Assembly: GCA_905250025.1 (NCBI GenBank)
Contig: CAJNOJ010000068.1
Span: 373,713-437,712, forward strand
Reading direction: 5' to 3'
DNA length: 64,000 nucleotides
From: Adineta ricciae
Taxonomy: Eukaryota; Rotifera; Eurotatoria; Adinetida; Adinetidae
Shown here: piece by piece, positions 1 through 12,518 of the stretch
How positions within the stretch are numbered: position 1 is the first letter of the stretch
Layout of the letters: each line of letters starts with the position of its first letter
Made by a program: the position numbers and the translations under genes
The notes under the pieces: model-generated
What the model saw: only the letters and a program-made list of their open reading frames with translations
Told to the model about the DNA's origin: nothing
Databases searched by the model: none

Positions 1-232
1 AAATTGTATCGGACAACGCTTTGCTTTGCTTGAAGAAAAGACCATCCTATCGTCGATCTTAAGACGCTTTAAATTGAAAACATCCGAAACACGCGAAGAT
101 TTGCACCTTTCCTTCGAAGTTATTCTTCGTTCTGAAAATGGTGCTTTTGTTCAACTTGAAAATCGCGAATAATTTATGTAAATGCTTTTTGACAATAACT
201 TTTTTAGATAGAAAAAAAATATACATATACGA

Positions 233-1545
233 ATGACGAATGCTTCGATTGAAGTCGATTTTTCTGATGATATAGAAACAGATCATCCGAGATGTGTCCA
301 TGGTCCAACATTGTTGTTTCGTTCATCAACTGAACGATTTTTTGCTTGTTCAGCTTGTCGAGATCGACAAGAATGTGATATTTATATTCCGTACGAAAAA
401 CGATCAAGTAAAGCATCGAAGAGGATTATCAAACAACATGCGATTGAATACAAACGTTTCAAAGAACACATACAAACAATACAAAAGAATCGAGCCAAAT
501 TCAGCAAACAATCTCATGTGTAAGTGCTTCGATACAGACTGTTGAACACAAAACTTAGTTTTCGTACTTTAGTCGCTATTGTTCTACTTGTTCTCTTGTA
601 TTTCTCGAAGTCAATCAATCTGAACATGCTGATCACGATTATTCTGAATCATTGACTCGTCGGCAGTATCGCCAACCGTGTCGATATCTTCTTCAACCAC
701 TTGAGAAAAAACGTACTAATGCTCAGTTTTTCTTCTCGCAAACATTTATCGATTATTTCATCAGTAAACTTCTCAGCCAAGGTTCATGGGATAGCATCAT
801 TTGCATTGGTTGTCCGACGATTTTTGAAAATCTTAATCGTCCCGAGCATAAAAACAAATTTCGAACTTACTTACTCGATTACGATCATCGACTTTGTTCG
901 TTTTATTCCAGCAAGCGAATGCTAATCTATAACATGTTCAATGGGCACATATTTTCCAAGTCGAAATTCTTTTATGAGCAATTTTTATCCAATACCAAAA
1001 ATTGTCTAATCGTTATCGATCCGCCATTTGGTGGTTTTCATCGTGCATTGGCTTGTTCAATTGACAAACTCGTCTCATCTCGAAATATCACGCACAATCT
1101 GATACTTTTCAATCCATACTTTCTCGAAAAATGGATCTCTGATGCATTTCAAAGTTTGAAAATGCTAGATTACAAAGTTGAATACACATCCAATTCATCT
1201 CTACATCTCTGTCGTGGAAAGAAAGGTTCGCCTGTCCGAATGTTCACTGATATCTGTCCGTCGAAATGTCCGCCGTTGGATGATGTTAATTATAAATATT
1301 GTTTTGAATGTAATCGATACACCCTACTAACCAATCAACATTGTTTTCAATGTCAATCGTGTACGTCGAAAGATGGTTTACCGTATAAACATTGTTTATT
1401 ATGTCAACGATGTGTGAAAAGTGAAAGAGTACATTGTATGAAATGCAATGTATGTCATTTAAAAGATCAATGTATGACAGAAACGACCAAACGCGCATGT
1501 CAAATGTCAGATAAGGAAGAAAATCGAAAAAAATTTAAAAAATAA
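233..1545 (+). CDS. ZCCHC4: ZCCHC4-like rRNA N6-adenosine methyltransferase
   Basis: Two exons, 233-519 and 573-1545, separated by a 53-nt GT-AG intron; the spliced protein is 419 aa. In order it shows a GRF-type zinc finger (about residues 18-50, starting HPRCVHGP), a second Cys/His finger right after the intron (YCSTC...HADHD), a Rossmann-type methyltransferase domain with the catalytic DPPF motif at about residues 245-248, and a Cys/His-rich C-terminal block of DHHC-like fingers. This order is that of ZCCHC4, which in animals methylates a single adenosine of the large-subunit rRNA in the nucleolus. The protein is shorter than human ZCCHC4 (513 aa), and I do not see the final CCHC knuckle; the end is a lysine-rich tail. 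The start is the first in-frame ATG. Family assignment is confident; the rRNA target is inferred from the family. Confidence 0.88.
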
Positions 1546-2145
1546 ATAAAGATTTGTTATCAAGTATCAATTTATGAAGCAAGTTCTCAGCAGATGTCAT
1601 GTTTTGTTTTTCACACGTAGAAATTAGAGGCTATTTTCGAAATGATTATCTATCTATAAGGCACAGAAAACAACCGGGATAATTAATGTCTGTTCGTACT
1701 GTTCCACTCGTCGGAGATCAGGAAAATGATTTTAAGCGATAACCGATGGATATGGATGGACGACTTGTAACCGTTTCTCGTCTTAAAAGACGATTATTCT
1801 CCGCAAAATCAATTGACATTGATTGACGACCACCTGTAGAAAATAATGATCAGATTAGAAGTGTTTTCTTTCCTGCGTCGCGTCAAATACTTAGATTTTG
1901 TCGATGTTAATCAGATGACAATTTAGATTAATGAACTCTTGTCGGTATAGAGCAATGATATCTGGATGAGATCAGTATAACATTTCTATATACCAGAAAT
2001 TTGTTGATTAGAATGAAATTCTTCTGTACTTACGAATATTTGCTTTTGATTTCGACTCGTGTGAATGTGTATGTTAATTGGTCAGAAATAAGAAGGAGCA
2101 GAGCAAAAGTATGTGCAGACAGATGTAAATATGTGCAGATCGTGT
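1546..2145. other. Intergenic region between convergent genes
   Basis: AT-rich sequence between the stop of the ZCCHC4-like gene and the stop of the TTLL gene on the other strand. It should hold both 3' UTRs. AATAAA-like words follow the first stop closely (about 1544). I see no coding potential, repeat or structured RNA here. Confidence 0.5.
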
Positions 2146-5100
2146 TTAACTCAACAGACCTGAACGCTGACGCAAGATGGTCGCGGCACTTTTTGTTCGT
2201 ATTGATGGATCAAATGATAGATTTGTAGTAGCAATGGGTGCTTTCATGGATGGATTTGCGGAGATTTGTGGTACGGCGATGGCCTGAAAATTTGAACGAC
2301 TCGTTCGAGGATTGGTTTCTGATGCACGTAGGGCTTGTTGGTAACGATTGTACCGTGGTCCATTTTGAGATGAGAGCACCTAGATGAAGTGGAGTAAAAC
2401 AGGAGAGGTGAGGATGATGAGGGAGATAGTGCTAACTTTGTCATCGAAGATGTGTGCATTACGTACCGATCGAGGTTCGAATTTCGGCAGTTGAGATGGA
2501 AAATAATGTTGAAAGACTTGACTACCTACGAGATTCGTAGAATAATGCCGATTTGTCTGTGTGGCGGATAGTTTTGGGGCGGGATATTGAACAAGTGGTA
2601 TGTTTTGCGTCAAATCAGTCGCGTCCAATTGAAGCTAGAAAGAAATAAGTGACATCCATGTATTTTTGAGTAGAAAGATTAATATAGACTACAGTGTTAC
2701 GCTGTGTTGATGAGTTCGGCAGAATATCGGGAGGTGGTGGAAAGTTCGGCATGACACCATTTGAGTTGCTCAACATTCGATGACATAAATCAATGATACC
2801 TTTTGACAGTTTAGATAAAAATAAAACATTGTCCTCATGTGACAAATTCAAATACTTACCCATTCCTCGAATTAACGTCTCTCGATGTCTCAATGATAGT
2901 AATCGTTCCATTTCCTCTGTTTCATCAATGTCCACAGGTTGTGTCGTATCAATATCGAACTGACTCCGTTGAACTGATGCACTCATATTCTACATTGATC
3001 ACCATACGGTCATCGGATATAGATCAACGAAAAAGAAATTTTTTACCACAGTCAAACGCTTCAATTGTATTCGATTGAACGATGAACTTCTCGACGATTT
3101 CACAACTGGTAACGAACGTTTGCCTGGACTTTCTCCATACGCTTCTTTAATATTATTAACAGTTGTGTTCACTCCTGGCTTATTATTCTTGAGAAAGTTC
3201 ATCTTTTCTTGTTTCTTCTGTAACTCATCAATTTGTGCTCTAGACAGACAATTACAATATGAAAGTCTTGTTTCCATCGATTACAAGGTTTGCTTACTTG
3301 GCTAATTCGCTTCTTGCTTTCGATGCAGCTGTTTCTGAGTAGAGTGTACCTGCCTGAAGAAAGTATTTGTCATAGATTTCGGTGACTTCTGGTATTGGAT
3401 AAATCCGTCGATAGTTTCCCATATGTTCGTCTTCCCATTTCTCAATTTCTTTCTGCCATTGTTGAGCAAGATCTTCTTGTTCTTCGCGAAATTTGCTATC
3501 CTTTTTATTGCTTTTTTGAAAAAGCCGTTCTCGAACACGACGCTTTTCTTCTTCGATAAATCGCCTCTTGTCTGCAGCCGGCATGTTCAATAAAAGTATA
3601 GTATCGTAGATCAAAGCATCTTTTATCTCCCGATCCAGTTTCGAATCCGTCGTAAAACTTGGAGAATGATTGACCTTTGAAAAGAATATTTATTTCGGAT
3701 TTGTCGTCGCAAACTCTCACTTCAAGAACGTGGGGTTTCAATTTTCGATCGATTAGTATATCGAAGCCGAGGATTTCGAAGCAAGCACTACCACGATAAT
3801 GATGTGCAAAACAAGCACGATAGTTATGTTTCAGAACTGAGTGTGCAGAGATGAGCGTTTTGATAATGATATCATCGATATCTGCCCAGAGTTTGTCTGT
3901 ATCATAGCCATGATCAACTAACCAACGATTGATCGTTGTTATTCGCCTGAACAAGAAAAATGTCGAGACGTGTTATCAACATCCTTGGAAAATTACCGTT
4001 TGGTACCGGTATCTTCATCTCGAACGAAATCATCTGAACGTTTCTGAATGGCGTAATTTGTTAAATGCATGAAAATATCTCTCTAGAAGAAGATAAAACA
4101 AAGACTTCTGATTACGATAGAGATTGAATTAAACGTACACAGTTTGAATTCGATGGTTCCTGATAACTATGCGTAGTAAAACGAGCTAAGCCATCCTTAT
4201 AGAGAAAGATTCGAAATGGATCACAAGATGTGACCGCAACATATACCCGTAAATCAAATTTGAAACCATCGATTAAGAATGGCTATTAAGAAATGAAATG
4301 AATATTTCCAATCTCTTTTCTCTCTCTCTCTCTCTCTCGCAAGACTTACTCGATTTACATACACTTGCACAACAAAATTATCACTCCTACAAATACAACC
4401 ATCGAAGAAAATATCGACAGTACTCTATTCTTACGGTTTAATATCTCTCGAAGGATTTTTCGTCAGAAATATCCCTCGACCTTGACAGCCGACATCCGGT
4501 TTTGAAATATAAGTTCGATGTTTTTTCTCAGTAAAATATTTTGCAAAATCGCTATAACTAAAATCATCACATAGACGATCAACATATCCAATCTATTTCA
4601 TACATACTCAGCTGGAAGACACCATGCTTTTGGATAGAATGAATATTCTTTCGAAAAGAACTTTTGCATACGCGACATATTCCTTGTTAGGAAATCTTTC
4701 CGGCAAATTTCACTCATACCGGGAAAATGATTGATTTTCTATTCATTGGCAAAAGTCTTTTAAAGCTTGAACGGTTTATACTCGCCTACCTGCCATTTTT
4801 TCATTTGTGATACTCTCTCAATTCCAACACTTGCGTCTGTCCAAAATATATTCCAGTCATCTTCATCGTCTACTTCACGAAAATTCAATAGCTTCGATGC
4901 TCGCCGGACGCAGTCGTATTTACACATAGATAAACAAATAAAATATACTCTGAAAAAATAAATGAATGTAATAATTTATTGAACTATAAATAGAAATACT
5001 GACCTTTTACGTTTTTTCCTCCCCGACGGTTGTTTCTTGTCTTCATCATCAGTCAGTTCCGATACCGAAGATTTCAATGCTCTTGACACATTCGTTCGAT

Positions 5101-5370
5101 CGTCGTCATCATCATCATCGTCAGATTCTCCAACTTCTTCTGAAGAAAAAAATGACGAACCTATAAGAACTAAACCAATATGATCTTACCGAAATCTCTG
5201 GGCACAGTAGAAGGAATATCAATTGTATCTTCGTCGTCATATAGAGTTAATTCATTTGTTCCACCTCCTCCGTATGTTGTTGATGGTATATCATCATCGG
5301 ATGATGATGACGATGACTCGTCACTCGATTCACTTGAACTGTTTCTTTCTTGTCGTGGTATAATTGGCAT
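2146..5370 (-). CDS. TTLL6: Tubulin polyglutamylase of the TTLL6/TTLL13 type
   Basis: Multi-exon gene with introns mostly near 50 nt. Exon 1 (5190-5370) starts [10 protein letters not shown] and is followed by an acidic Ser/Asp stretch. Exons at 5004-5139, 4790-4949 and one starting at 4738 give the ATP-grasp TTL domain, with the family blocks [28 protein letters not shown] and [14 protein letters not shown]. The active-site strand LEVNHSPSF appears only after removing a 46-nt intron (3675-3720). The text after it, [12 protein letters not shown] and [12 protein letters not shown], matches the microtubule-binding region of TTLL6/13. The C-terminal tail (2146-2986 exons) is poorly conserved. 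These enzymes add glutamate side chains to tubulin in cilia and axonemes, which suits a ciliated animal. TTLL6 versus TTLL13 cannot be separated by eye. Confidence 0.88.
4319..4338. repeat. (TC)n microsatellite
   Basis: About ten TC dinucleotides in a row lie inside an intron of the TTLL gene. On the gene's own strand this is a GA tract, so it is not the usual pyrimidine tract of an acceptor. Confidence 0.8.
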
Positions 5371-5957
5371 TTTGCTTGCTTAAAATAACAACAATCCGCA
5401 CTCACATACTATTTTGTTGGGAAACTATCTTCAAACAGAGAAAACAAAAAATAGACGTTGTTCAACGAAAAACAATTTCTTCGACTCATGTTCTTTTTCT
5501 TGATTGGGATACCGAACAATGCCAGACATACTTTAATTGATTCTTTGATTCCGTGTACACAACTTGGCTGATACCTTTCAAAAACACACCTCTTGCTTTT
5601 ATTACTGTCTTACATGGGTGTGACGGCATTATAAGAAAAAAAAGAAGAGGATCAGAAGCAGTCATGTTGATTTTTGGTGACTCCTGCTCTCACGTTCTCA
5701 TTTCAATCGAAGCGCCTAATCAAATTGTGTACTGACAAAGTTCATTTACATATTTAGAAGAAAGCGAAGAAAAACTCGTCGCCAAATATGTAAATAACTT
5801 GTTTAGAAACCATTTTCTCGGCAATTCAATCGATTATGTTTGCTTAGCGACTACCTGTAAAGCACGGCAAGGCAGTGCTTTCAGAGACATCTATGTTTTC
5901 GACATGGGAAAATAATCGAAATAGGATTGTTTTTGCTTTTATTTTCATAGATTATTT
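5371..5957. other. Intergenic region upstream of the TTLL gene
   Basis: 587 bp between two minus-strand genes. It should contain the TTLL promoter and the 3' UTR of the secreted-protein gene. The open frames here are short and have no recognisable product. Confidence 0.4.
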
Positions 5958-6575
5958 TTAACGTCTCAATCCAGTTTTAACGTATGAACGTGTCTGAACA
6001 GGAAACTTTTCATGACGGTGCGCAAAAAACGCTCGTAGCTGCTGTTGATGATAATAATCGGCAAAAGATAAACGTCGTCGAGTGTGCGCGATCTTTTCGG
6101 CTGGTTCACCAGTTAATCGTTGGAGTAGACTTGGTGATTTAGTCGTATTATGAACGGTTTTACTATCGTAAAGGTTGCCATGAGAAGTGGTAGCTGTTGT
6201 TTTCAAGCAGGTAGAATGAGGTTTGCCATCTCGAACTAGAGGACGAAATCTAGGATGAATCATGCGATTAGTTTGACCGTGATGTAACTGAGAAGAATCG
6301 GAAAGATTGAAGATATGATGCAGAACATGTTCGATGTTATTCAAATGATGTTCTTGTCCATGAGGTACTTGTGGATGATGATGATGAGAGTCAGATGACC
6401 GTTTGACCGCTTCAATAGACGAAATAATATTGAAAACGTGGCAGAGGCTACCAAGGACAAGCATGCTTCTCATGATAATATCACTTTGTATATGGCACAA
6501 TTTGTTCTGCTCTTCTTGTGGTATAACGAATAGACTAAGAAGTAAATAGATGATTAATACAAGCTGTGACATCAT
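5958..6575 (-). CDS. Histidine-rich secreted protein or peptide precursor, unknown
   Basis: Single-exon frame of 205 aa. The first 20 or so residues (MMSQLVLIIYLLLSLFVIP) form a clear signal peptide. The rest is hydrophilic with His-rich stretches (SDSHHHHPQVPHGQEHH near residues 61-77) and several dibasic or tribasic sites (KR, RRR, a terminal RR), with only three cysteines. No enzyme or lectin motif is visible. A secreted neuropeptide-like or matrix precursor is possible, but there is no repeated amidated peptide (no GKR or GRR series) to prove it. The frame is long for this AT-rich background and starts with the signal sequence, which supports a real gene. Confidence 0.55.
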   Translation of the reverse strand: MMSQLVLIIYLLLSLFVIPQEEQNKLCHIQSDIIMRSMLVLGSLCHVFNIISSIEAVKRSSDSHHHHPQVPHGQEHHLNNIEHVLHHIFNLSDSSQLHHGQTNRMIHPRFRPLVRDGKPHSTCLKTTATTSHGNLYDSKTVHNTTKSPSLLQRLTGEPAEKIAHTRRRLSFADYYHQQQLRAFFAHRHEKFPVQTRSYVKTGLRR

Positions 6576-7186
6576 TTAGAGAATACTAAGTACGTAGGAT
6601 GGTGCCAATGATAAATGTAGGAGTCTAAAAAATGATTGTTTGTGTCGAGCATACATTTGTCTTTATCTGTTACTTTTCTGGAAATGTATTATTTCTACAG
6701 GTTTCTTTCTTCTCTAGATACTGTATCCTCTGCGGCATCATTCTATAAGAAATTCTATAGATACTCATTAGGAACAATGCGATATTGTTTGATAATGCTC
6801 GAGTTCATAATGATGTTTTCTGACTAAACAATTCAAATTCAGTGTCTTTTATTATATGCAACTTGCATAAATCTAGCTGATGATCGATACGGATGAGAAA
6901 TTTAACAGATCGTTCGTTCCATATGACCTACAAAGTTGAATTATTGAGAAGCATTACTTTTCATAAGCACTAATTACTCTACGTAGTGCATTTCTTATAA
7001 AATAAAACTGGTTCAATATACATACGTAGAACGTTAGGCGAGCAGTGGCATAATGCTGCATGTGAAATCCAAAAAGTAAAATCTCGGTCGCATTCTCTGA
7101 CTCTTCCATTAAATTTCCGAATAAAGTGAGAAAAATCATGATAAATCTCATCTCGAACTCTTCTTTCTACTTACCAATAGTCTAGG
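6576..7186. other. Non-coding stretch upstream of the secreted-protein gene
   Basis: Should include the promoter of the minus-strand secreted-protein gene. Short frames on both strands (for example minus 6954-7151) have no recognisable domain. I see no repeat. Confidence 0.35.
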
Positions 7187-7763
7187 TTGAGCAATCCGGT
7201 TCGGAATCGACAGGAATCTGTCATAACCGATAGTGAAAAGTGGCCACCGACTCCATTAGATGCTTTTCGAGCATTTTCTCACTGTTTTCCAAACGGAAAT
7301 TATACGTTTCCTACAGGCATATCGCCGAAAATCGACGGCATACAGATCTCAGAATCATCGTCCTGGCTAAGTTTTTGAAATGAATTGAATATCTTCAATT
7401 AAATGTTATCTAGTCTGTAGAAGCTTGGTGAAAGAACCTATTTATTCGTATGAAATAGATAATATATTAGTCGAACATGAACGTTATCAGTTATATTTCT
7501 CCAAAGGGAATTTCTATCTCTGCCGGTATTACTACACACAACTAGTGACAGTAAGTAGCCGAGTAGTTTTTTCTTATCATTTATCAGAGTCAAGTAAATT
7601 CAAAATGATTGATTGTTGTCCATGAAATCTGGTTTGAAATTTGACATCTCACGATAAAGATTCGAACATTTGTCTTTTCTCTTAGCTAGATCTCATAGCG
7701 GCAATATTTATTCGGACACCGTATGCAATATTCTATCCGGAGATAATGAAAACGAAGACTTAA
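7187..7763 (+). CDS. Possible small multi-exon gene, product unknown
   Basis: Three consecutive plus-strand segments read like coding sequence. The first (about 7187-7370) gives a polar stretch with WPPTPLDAFRAF. The second (about 7414-7550) has IYSYEIDNILVEHERY and ends exactly at a GTAAGT donor. The third (7686-7763) follows a pyrimidine-rich CTTTTCTCTTAG acceptor and ends with a TAA stop. The second and third segments join in frame over a 135-nt intron (7551-7685). The join between the first and second needs a weak GTTTTT donor (intron about 7371-7413). No domain is recognised. The 5' end is uncertain, and the whole model could be chance open sequence. Confidence 0.3.
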
Positions 7764-9641
7764 GTAGAGGCCGACGTCGACGAAAAGAAAAAATCTTCTT
7801 CGTTGACAACACTGTACAGCTTGTTTGATAGGTAATTCGTTTTTTCCTCTGTCGCTAACAAATCAATTTTCCTTCCCACCGTTCAAATCACGAATGCCAC
7901 TGATTTGATATTTCCCACATGTTTTCGGATAAACATACCTTTCATTTGCACCATAGAAAAAGAAATCACTTTTCAAGACACAAACAAAGTCTTGACTTGA
8001 GTACTTTGATCTTTTCTTTCATCGCAGTGTGTCAACTAACCAAACATTTTTAACGACCATAAGAAATCTTATTAATATGTCTCGATTGTTCCCATAATGT
8101 CCCATTGATTGATTTTAAAGTAAACACACACATCTATGAACCAATTACGGGTATTGATACTGTATCTAGAACATTCTCGTGATCATCCACGAGTCTTCTA
8201 AACGATATCAAGCATCAATCGTATATTAGAAGTCAATGATAACTTACATTTCTTCTTCAAAAGTCAAAAGAATGTGTTTTTTTTCCTTCGAATCACTCAC
8301 TTAATCGATTTTCAAGTGATGTCACGTCTACAAATAAATCAATACAGTTAGCCACGCTGAGTAGCAATGAGACTGTTGCATGTCAGACTATCGTCTCAAG
8401 CGTATGGACGACTGATCAGCTAACAGGCCATTCTTAAAATACAGACGGAAGTTGTCATTCAAATTCAGTTTCAATGTTGCACAAGAGTATAAATTGATTT
8501 CTATCTCGTGCTAGTTGGGCGTTTTATCGCATATTTTTGAAATAATCGAACACTTCTACTTAGTTCATGCGAATTTCAACTAATTTTCGATCGAATTGCA
8601 TGACTGTTTACATAAGTTAAATAATCTGTTTTCTTTGTGTTCACATTCGATCGTTTCTTCTATCAAAGCTCAAACATTTTCAACAATCCCGGCCATTAAT
8701 GAAGTTTGAAACAATGACGTGTTCCCGGACGAGTTCAGCAATTTTTATTTGGTACTTCTAGAAGTAACGCCGTGTAAGCTCATCAGTTGAGCAAGGAGAT
8801 GGTTAAGTTTGCATTAATTTAAAATTAGCTACCTATGTTGATAATCTTCTTAGTTTTTGCTGCTTTTTCGGTAGGATTAAATTTCTTCAGTTAATTATCA
8901 TTTCTATTCTCGTTTTATCACTATTCTCTCCAACACTTCAACGTGCACAAAAGAAGTTAATCTCATTTTTGGGGTCGTTTAGCATTGCACATACATGTGA
9001 TTTGTTTGTACGAGTATGAGTATGCTTGTTTTGATAATTGACGAACACTTTCGTCAAGTACGCGAAAATTCAGTGAAAGAGTGGCAAACTTCAGAATTAT
9101 TTACGACGAATCTATTCATACGTTAGTCAGGTAGGTTCATTATTTTCAAGCCAAGCTTGACGACAGTCTATACGCAAAGAAATGCACAGATGTATTTGCA
9201 TGGTCTCGATCCAAGTAAGAACTCATGAGGAGAAAATTGATCACATGTTAATTAAACATTAATAATAATAAAAAAAAGTGTGTTGAAAACGTTCGGTTTA
9301 TCGAGTCGAAATTTTGTTGTTTAATTGTGCATTGAGCAAGAAACCGAGCTTCGATCTGATCGTTTCCGTTTGCAAATAAATTAGTTTTTCATCAAGAGGG
9401 CGATGAAGCATCGGCTTAAACTGGCGAATGACTAAAACGTCATTATCATGTGCCTTCTTCACAGAAGAAGTGCAATAACAAGATGTACTTAATATAAATT
9501 GCTTTACATAGAGATCTGATTATCAACCGAAATGGAGTATAACCGACAAAACTGCAATTATTTATGAAAAAAAAAATTTTTTGTCATACATGAGAAGAAG
9601 AAAAACAAACAAGACGATAAGGTATGCAGAGGATTTTTGGT
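7764..9641. other. Intergenic region, nothing recognised
   Basis: About 1.9 kb of AT-rich sequence without a long open frame, tandem repeat or transposon end that I can identify. It lies downstream of the GPCR stop and may include its 3' UTR. Confidence 0.4.
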
Positions 9642-11150
9642 TCATTGTCTAATCAGATCACCACTTTCCTTTTTATCATCTACATCTGTTCCACTAGACA
9701 TATATTGATTTTGTCGTAATTTTTTACTACCACCTGACGAAAGGTTGTTTGTTGGTGATCGCGCCAGTCCAAATCGTTTGTCTTTCATCATTGCTGTACA
9801 AGAATTATTCGACGTTGAGTGTTGTTTACTTTCATCCAGACACGACGGCAACGTTCGAATAGTCGTCGCACCATTCACACGAATAAATGCACTTTTTCCT
9901 TTGTTATCCTTGTGAGTAAGTTTATTTTGTTGTTTGCAACACCAACGACATAATTTGTAGAAAATTAACCGACGGAACTCATTCCGAAATCGTGCACCAC
10001 TGATGAAATAAAGAAAGAAATTGACAACATGCATGAGATCGGATGTAATATTCGATATTAAATACATGACAGCTGATGTCTGAACATAAGTATCAAGATT
10101 TCGGTAAACATTGGTGTCGCATTTGACTGCTTTCCAGCTCTCGATGAACACGCGCAGAAAGATCATTAAATAATAGATTGCATTTGGTAATGTTAAGACG
10201 AAGAATGAAATCGAAATGGTAATCAACATGACTGTGATTTGCAGATTTTGTGACTGCATACGTGCACGATTGTTTACTGATGAACGAAACGGATTGCTCG
10301 CTGTTCGTGTGATCGATGTTGATTCATGCAAAAGCGATGCATCGCGACGTGCTCGAAATAGGGCAAGGAAAATGGCAGCATTTAGAATTGAAATAACAAT
10401 AAATGGAATAAAGCACCAAAAAAATGCATCGAGAATGAAAACAAGCTTTTCATCTTCAGCCGTTTTAAGCCAACAATACGCATTATTCTTTAATACAGTT
10501 CGACTGGCATGCACAGATGCAACAAGCATCGAACAAATAATAACAGTAATGACGACACCGTACGCTTTTTTCCGTGATAGTAAATCCGATACACGTAATG
10601 GTAAGCAAACAGCAAGAAATTTATCGGCATTCATCGCGGCAATAAGCCATACTATGATATACGAATACAAATCGAATCTTCTGTTTTCTAGAACATCAAT
10701 TTACTACTTACCAGTGGTATAATTCACTGCATTAACCATCAAAAATAGAAATTTACACAATCCTGTTGTTAATATATGTTTGTTTGCTGATAGACTTGAC
10801 AGTTCTCCGAAGAGAACACGTAATGCAAAAAATGCTACATCACATATAGCCAAAGTTTGCATGTAGAATGCAATCGATGATGATCGATTCATTCGTGTTC
10901 GTCGTAGGATGTAGAACGCGCATAGATTCAAGATAATCGCAGGTAGAATAAAGAATCGATTGAGATTATGCGTGATGTAACGAACGATATTAAACAAGGG
11001 TTTTTGTGAAATATATTCATATTTGATTTGAATGCAAGTGATATTCGAAGATCTGCCAATTAATAATTGATCCGAAATGAAAAATGATGTATTATCGAAT
11101 ATAGGCAATGACGGGGATAACGTTGGTACATTAGATGATTGATTCATCAT
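9642..11150 (-). CDS. Rhodopsin-class G protein-coupled receptor, orphan
   Basis: Two exons (10712-11150 and 9642-10651) with a 60-nt GT-AG intron give 482 aa. The N-terminus carries NQS and NTS glycosylation sites. Class A landmarks are: TM1 Asn in LNLCAFYIL, TM2 Asp in LAICDVAF, a Cys at the top of TM3 (GLCKF), Asp-Lys in place of DRY at the end of TM3 (NADKFLAV), an ECL2 Cys (AYCWLK), the TM6 Pro (FVLTLPNAI), and TM7 NFFLYF in place of NPxxY, followed by RFRNEFRR of helix 8. With this intron the spacing from the TM3 Cys to the Asp is exactly 24 residues, the class A value, which settles the splice choice. The long polar tail has many Ser/Thr. The style resembles peptide receptors; the ligand is unknown. 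Confidence 0.85.
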
Positions 11151-11659
11151 TTGTTTTTTCGCATACCATGTTATTTCTTATTGTATTCAAATCTAAACAC
11201 GCAAAACACGGAATGAATAGAAGCAATTCTATGAATAATATAAGAGAAAAAAAAACATTCCTATTCAATATCACTTGTTAATTTTAAAAGGTTTCCTCCC
11301 GAGTAAGTAAGAAAAGAAAAGGTGTGTTTTTTTAGTGTTTCAAATCAAATGTTTATGCTTTCGTTGCTCGTATATAGACTTAGACGGAACTGGTCTCTTA
11401 AACCTCTTTACAATTCTAAGCACATAGATGAATCGTAATACAATGGTAACAAGTTTTCTCAAGTATGCATGTGCCTGATAGCCAATGAATCTAAGCGGAC
11501 CAGTTGTCACACCACTAGTGATAATGACGATGTGAATAACTACTAACATGTTGTATCTTTTTCTTTTCTTTCTTTTTTCATCGAATAGAAACAACACTGT
11601 CATAACGAAGTTCGGAGATTTTCAACAATAAAATGAATGGCTATCCAACCTACGAAAGC

Positions 11660-11683
11660 GTATATATATATATATATATATAT
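11660..11683. repeat. (TA)n microsatellite
   Basis: About twelve uninterrupted TA dinucleotides upstream of the GPCR gene. Confidence 0.85.
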
Positions 11684-12495
11684 GAGCATATGGTTCACTT
11701 ATGTCATGTACGCGCGTAGTGCACCACAATAAAACAAAGTCGTTTGCTTAGAGTTTCAATATGTAAATTCCTATTCATCTAATCAGGTTCTATCCGTTTG
11801 AAAAGGATGCAGCGAGACTTGCATTCTCGATGTGCTATTATTGTTCGATCAAGAAACACTTCAGTGATTTGAAAACTATCGGAGCGTACATGAAATCAAT
11901 CTCTCTACACTTCCGTTAATCATGTCAAATGTGTCATCTATAATAAAAAAGAAATAATCGTCAGACAGTCACTATCAATTGAGAAAAATATTTATTCATA
12001 GAAGAATAAAAGAGAAAATATTAATCTACTATAATAATTCATTTTTTTTTAATCATAAACATACTTGTCATCTGTCACACAATGTTCATTCAGATGTTAC
12101 ATTAATCCTTGAAGGACTAGCTACTAATAAGCAACAAATCTACTCACTGTAATTAGGCCTGCAAATCTCTCTATGATTAGCAATAAAATCGGATATACAA
12201 ACTTATAATTAACTCGGTCCATACGACTAGAAGACAACGTATTAATGATTAGCTGAAGGAACTTCTTCGATAATATTCATTGTTATGATAGGTGGTAGAA
12301 AGATCGTCCGATGGCGAATGAATAAAGATCTATTAGCTCGTCAAAATACTCTTGATTGCCTTGAAGCTTTACGTACAAGTATTCTCTCTTTCTTTCTTAC
12401 AATGTTTTTTTTCGCGCATGACTGGTATTAATGAATATTTAGTTCGCGAGTAGCAAGAGAAGGCGAGGAGAGAAAAAAAAGAAGAGTAATAAAGA

Positions 12496-12518
12496 TAGAG
12501 GGAGAGGGAGAGAGAGAG
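12496..12518. repeat. GA-rich low-complexity tract
   Basis: Purine-only run of GAGGG/GAGA units in otherwise anonymous intergenic DNA. Confidence 0.6.

Noticed and set aside
5170..5383. Plus-strand Ser/Asp-rich frame of 67 aa
   Set aside because: It mirrors the acidic Ser/Asp stretch of TTLL exon 1 on the minus strand.
10688..10711. 24-nt intron in the GPCR gene
   Set aside because: It is in frame but too short for the spliceosome and would break the TM3 spacing; the 60-nt intron explains both.
10216..10722. 168-aa open frame on the plus strand
   Set aside because: It lies exactly antisense to the GPCR exon, which has full class A motifs; the plus-strand translation has no recognisable feature.
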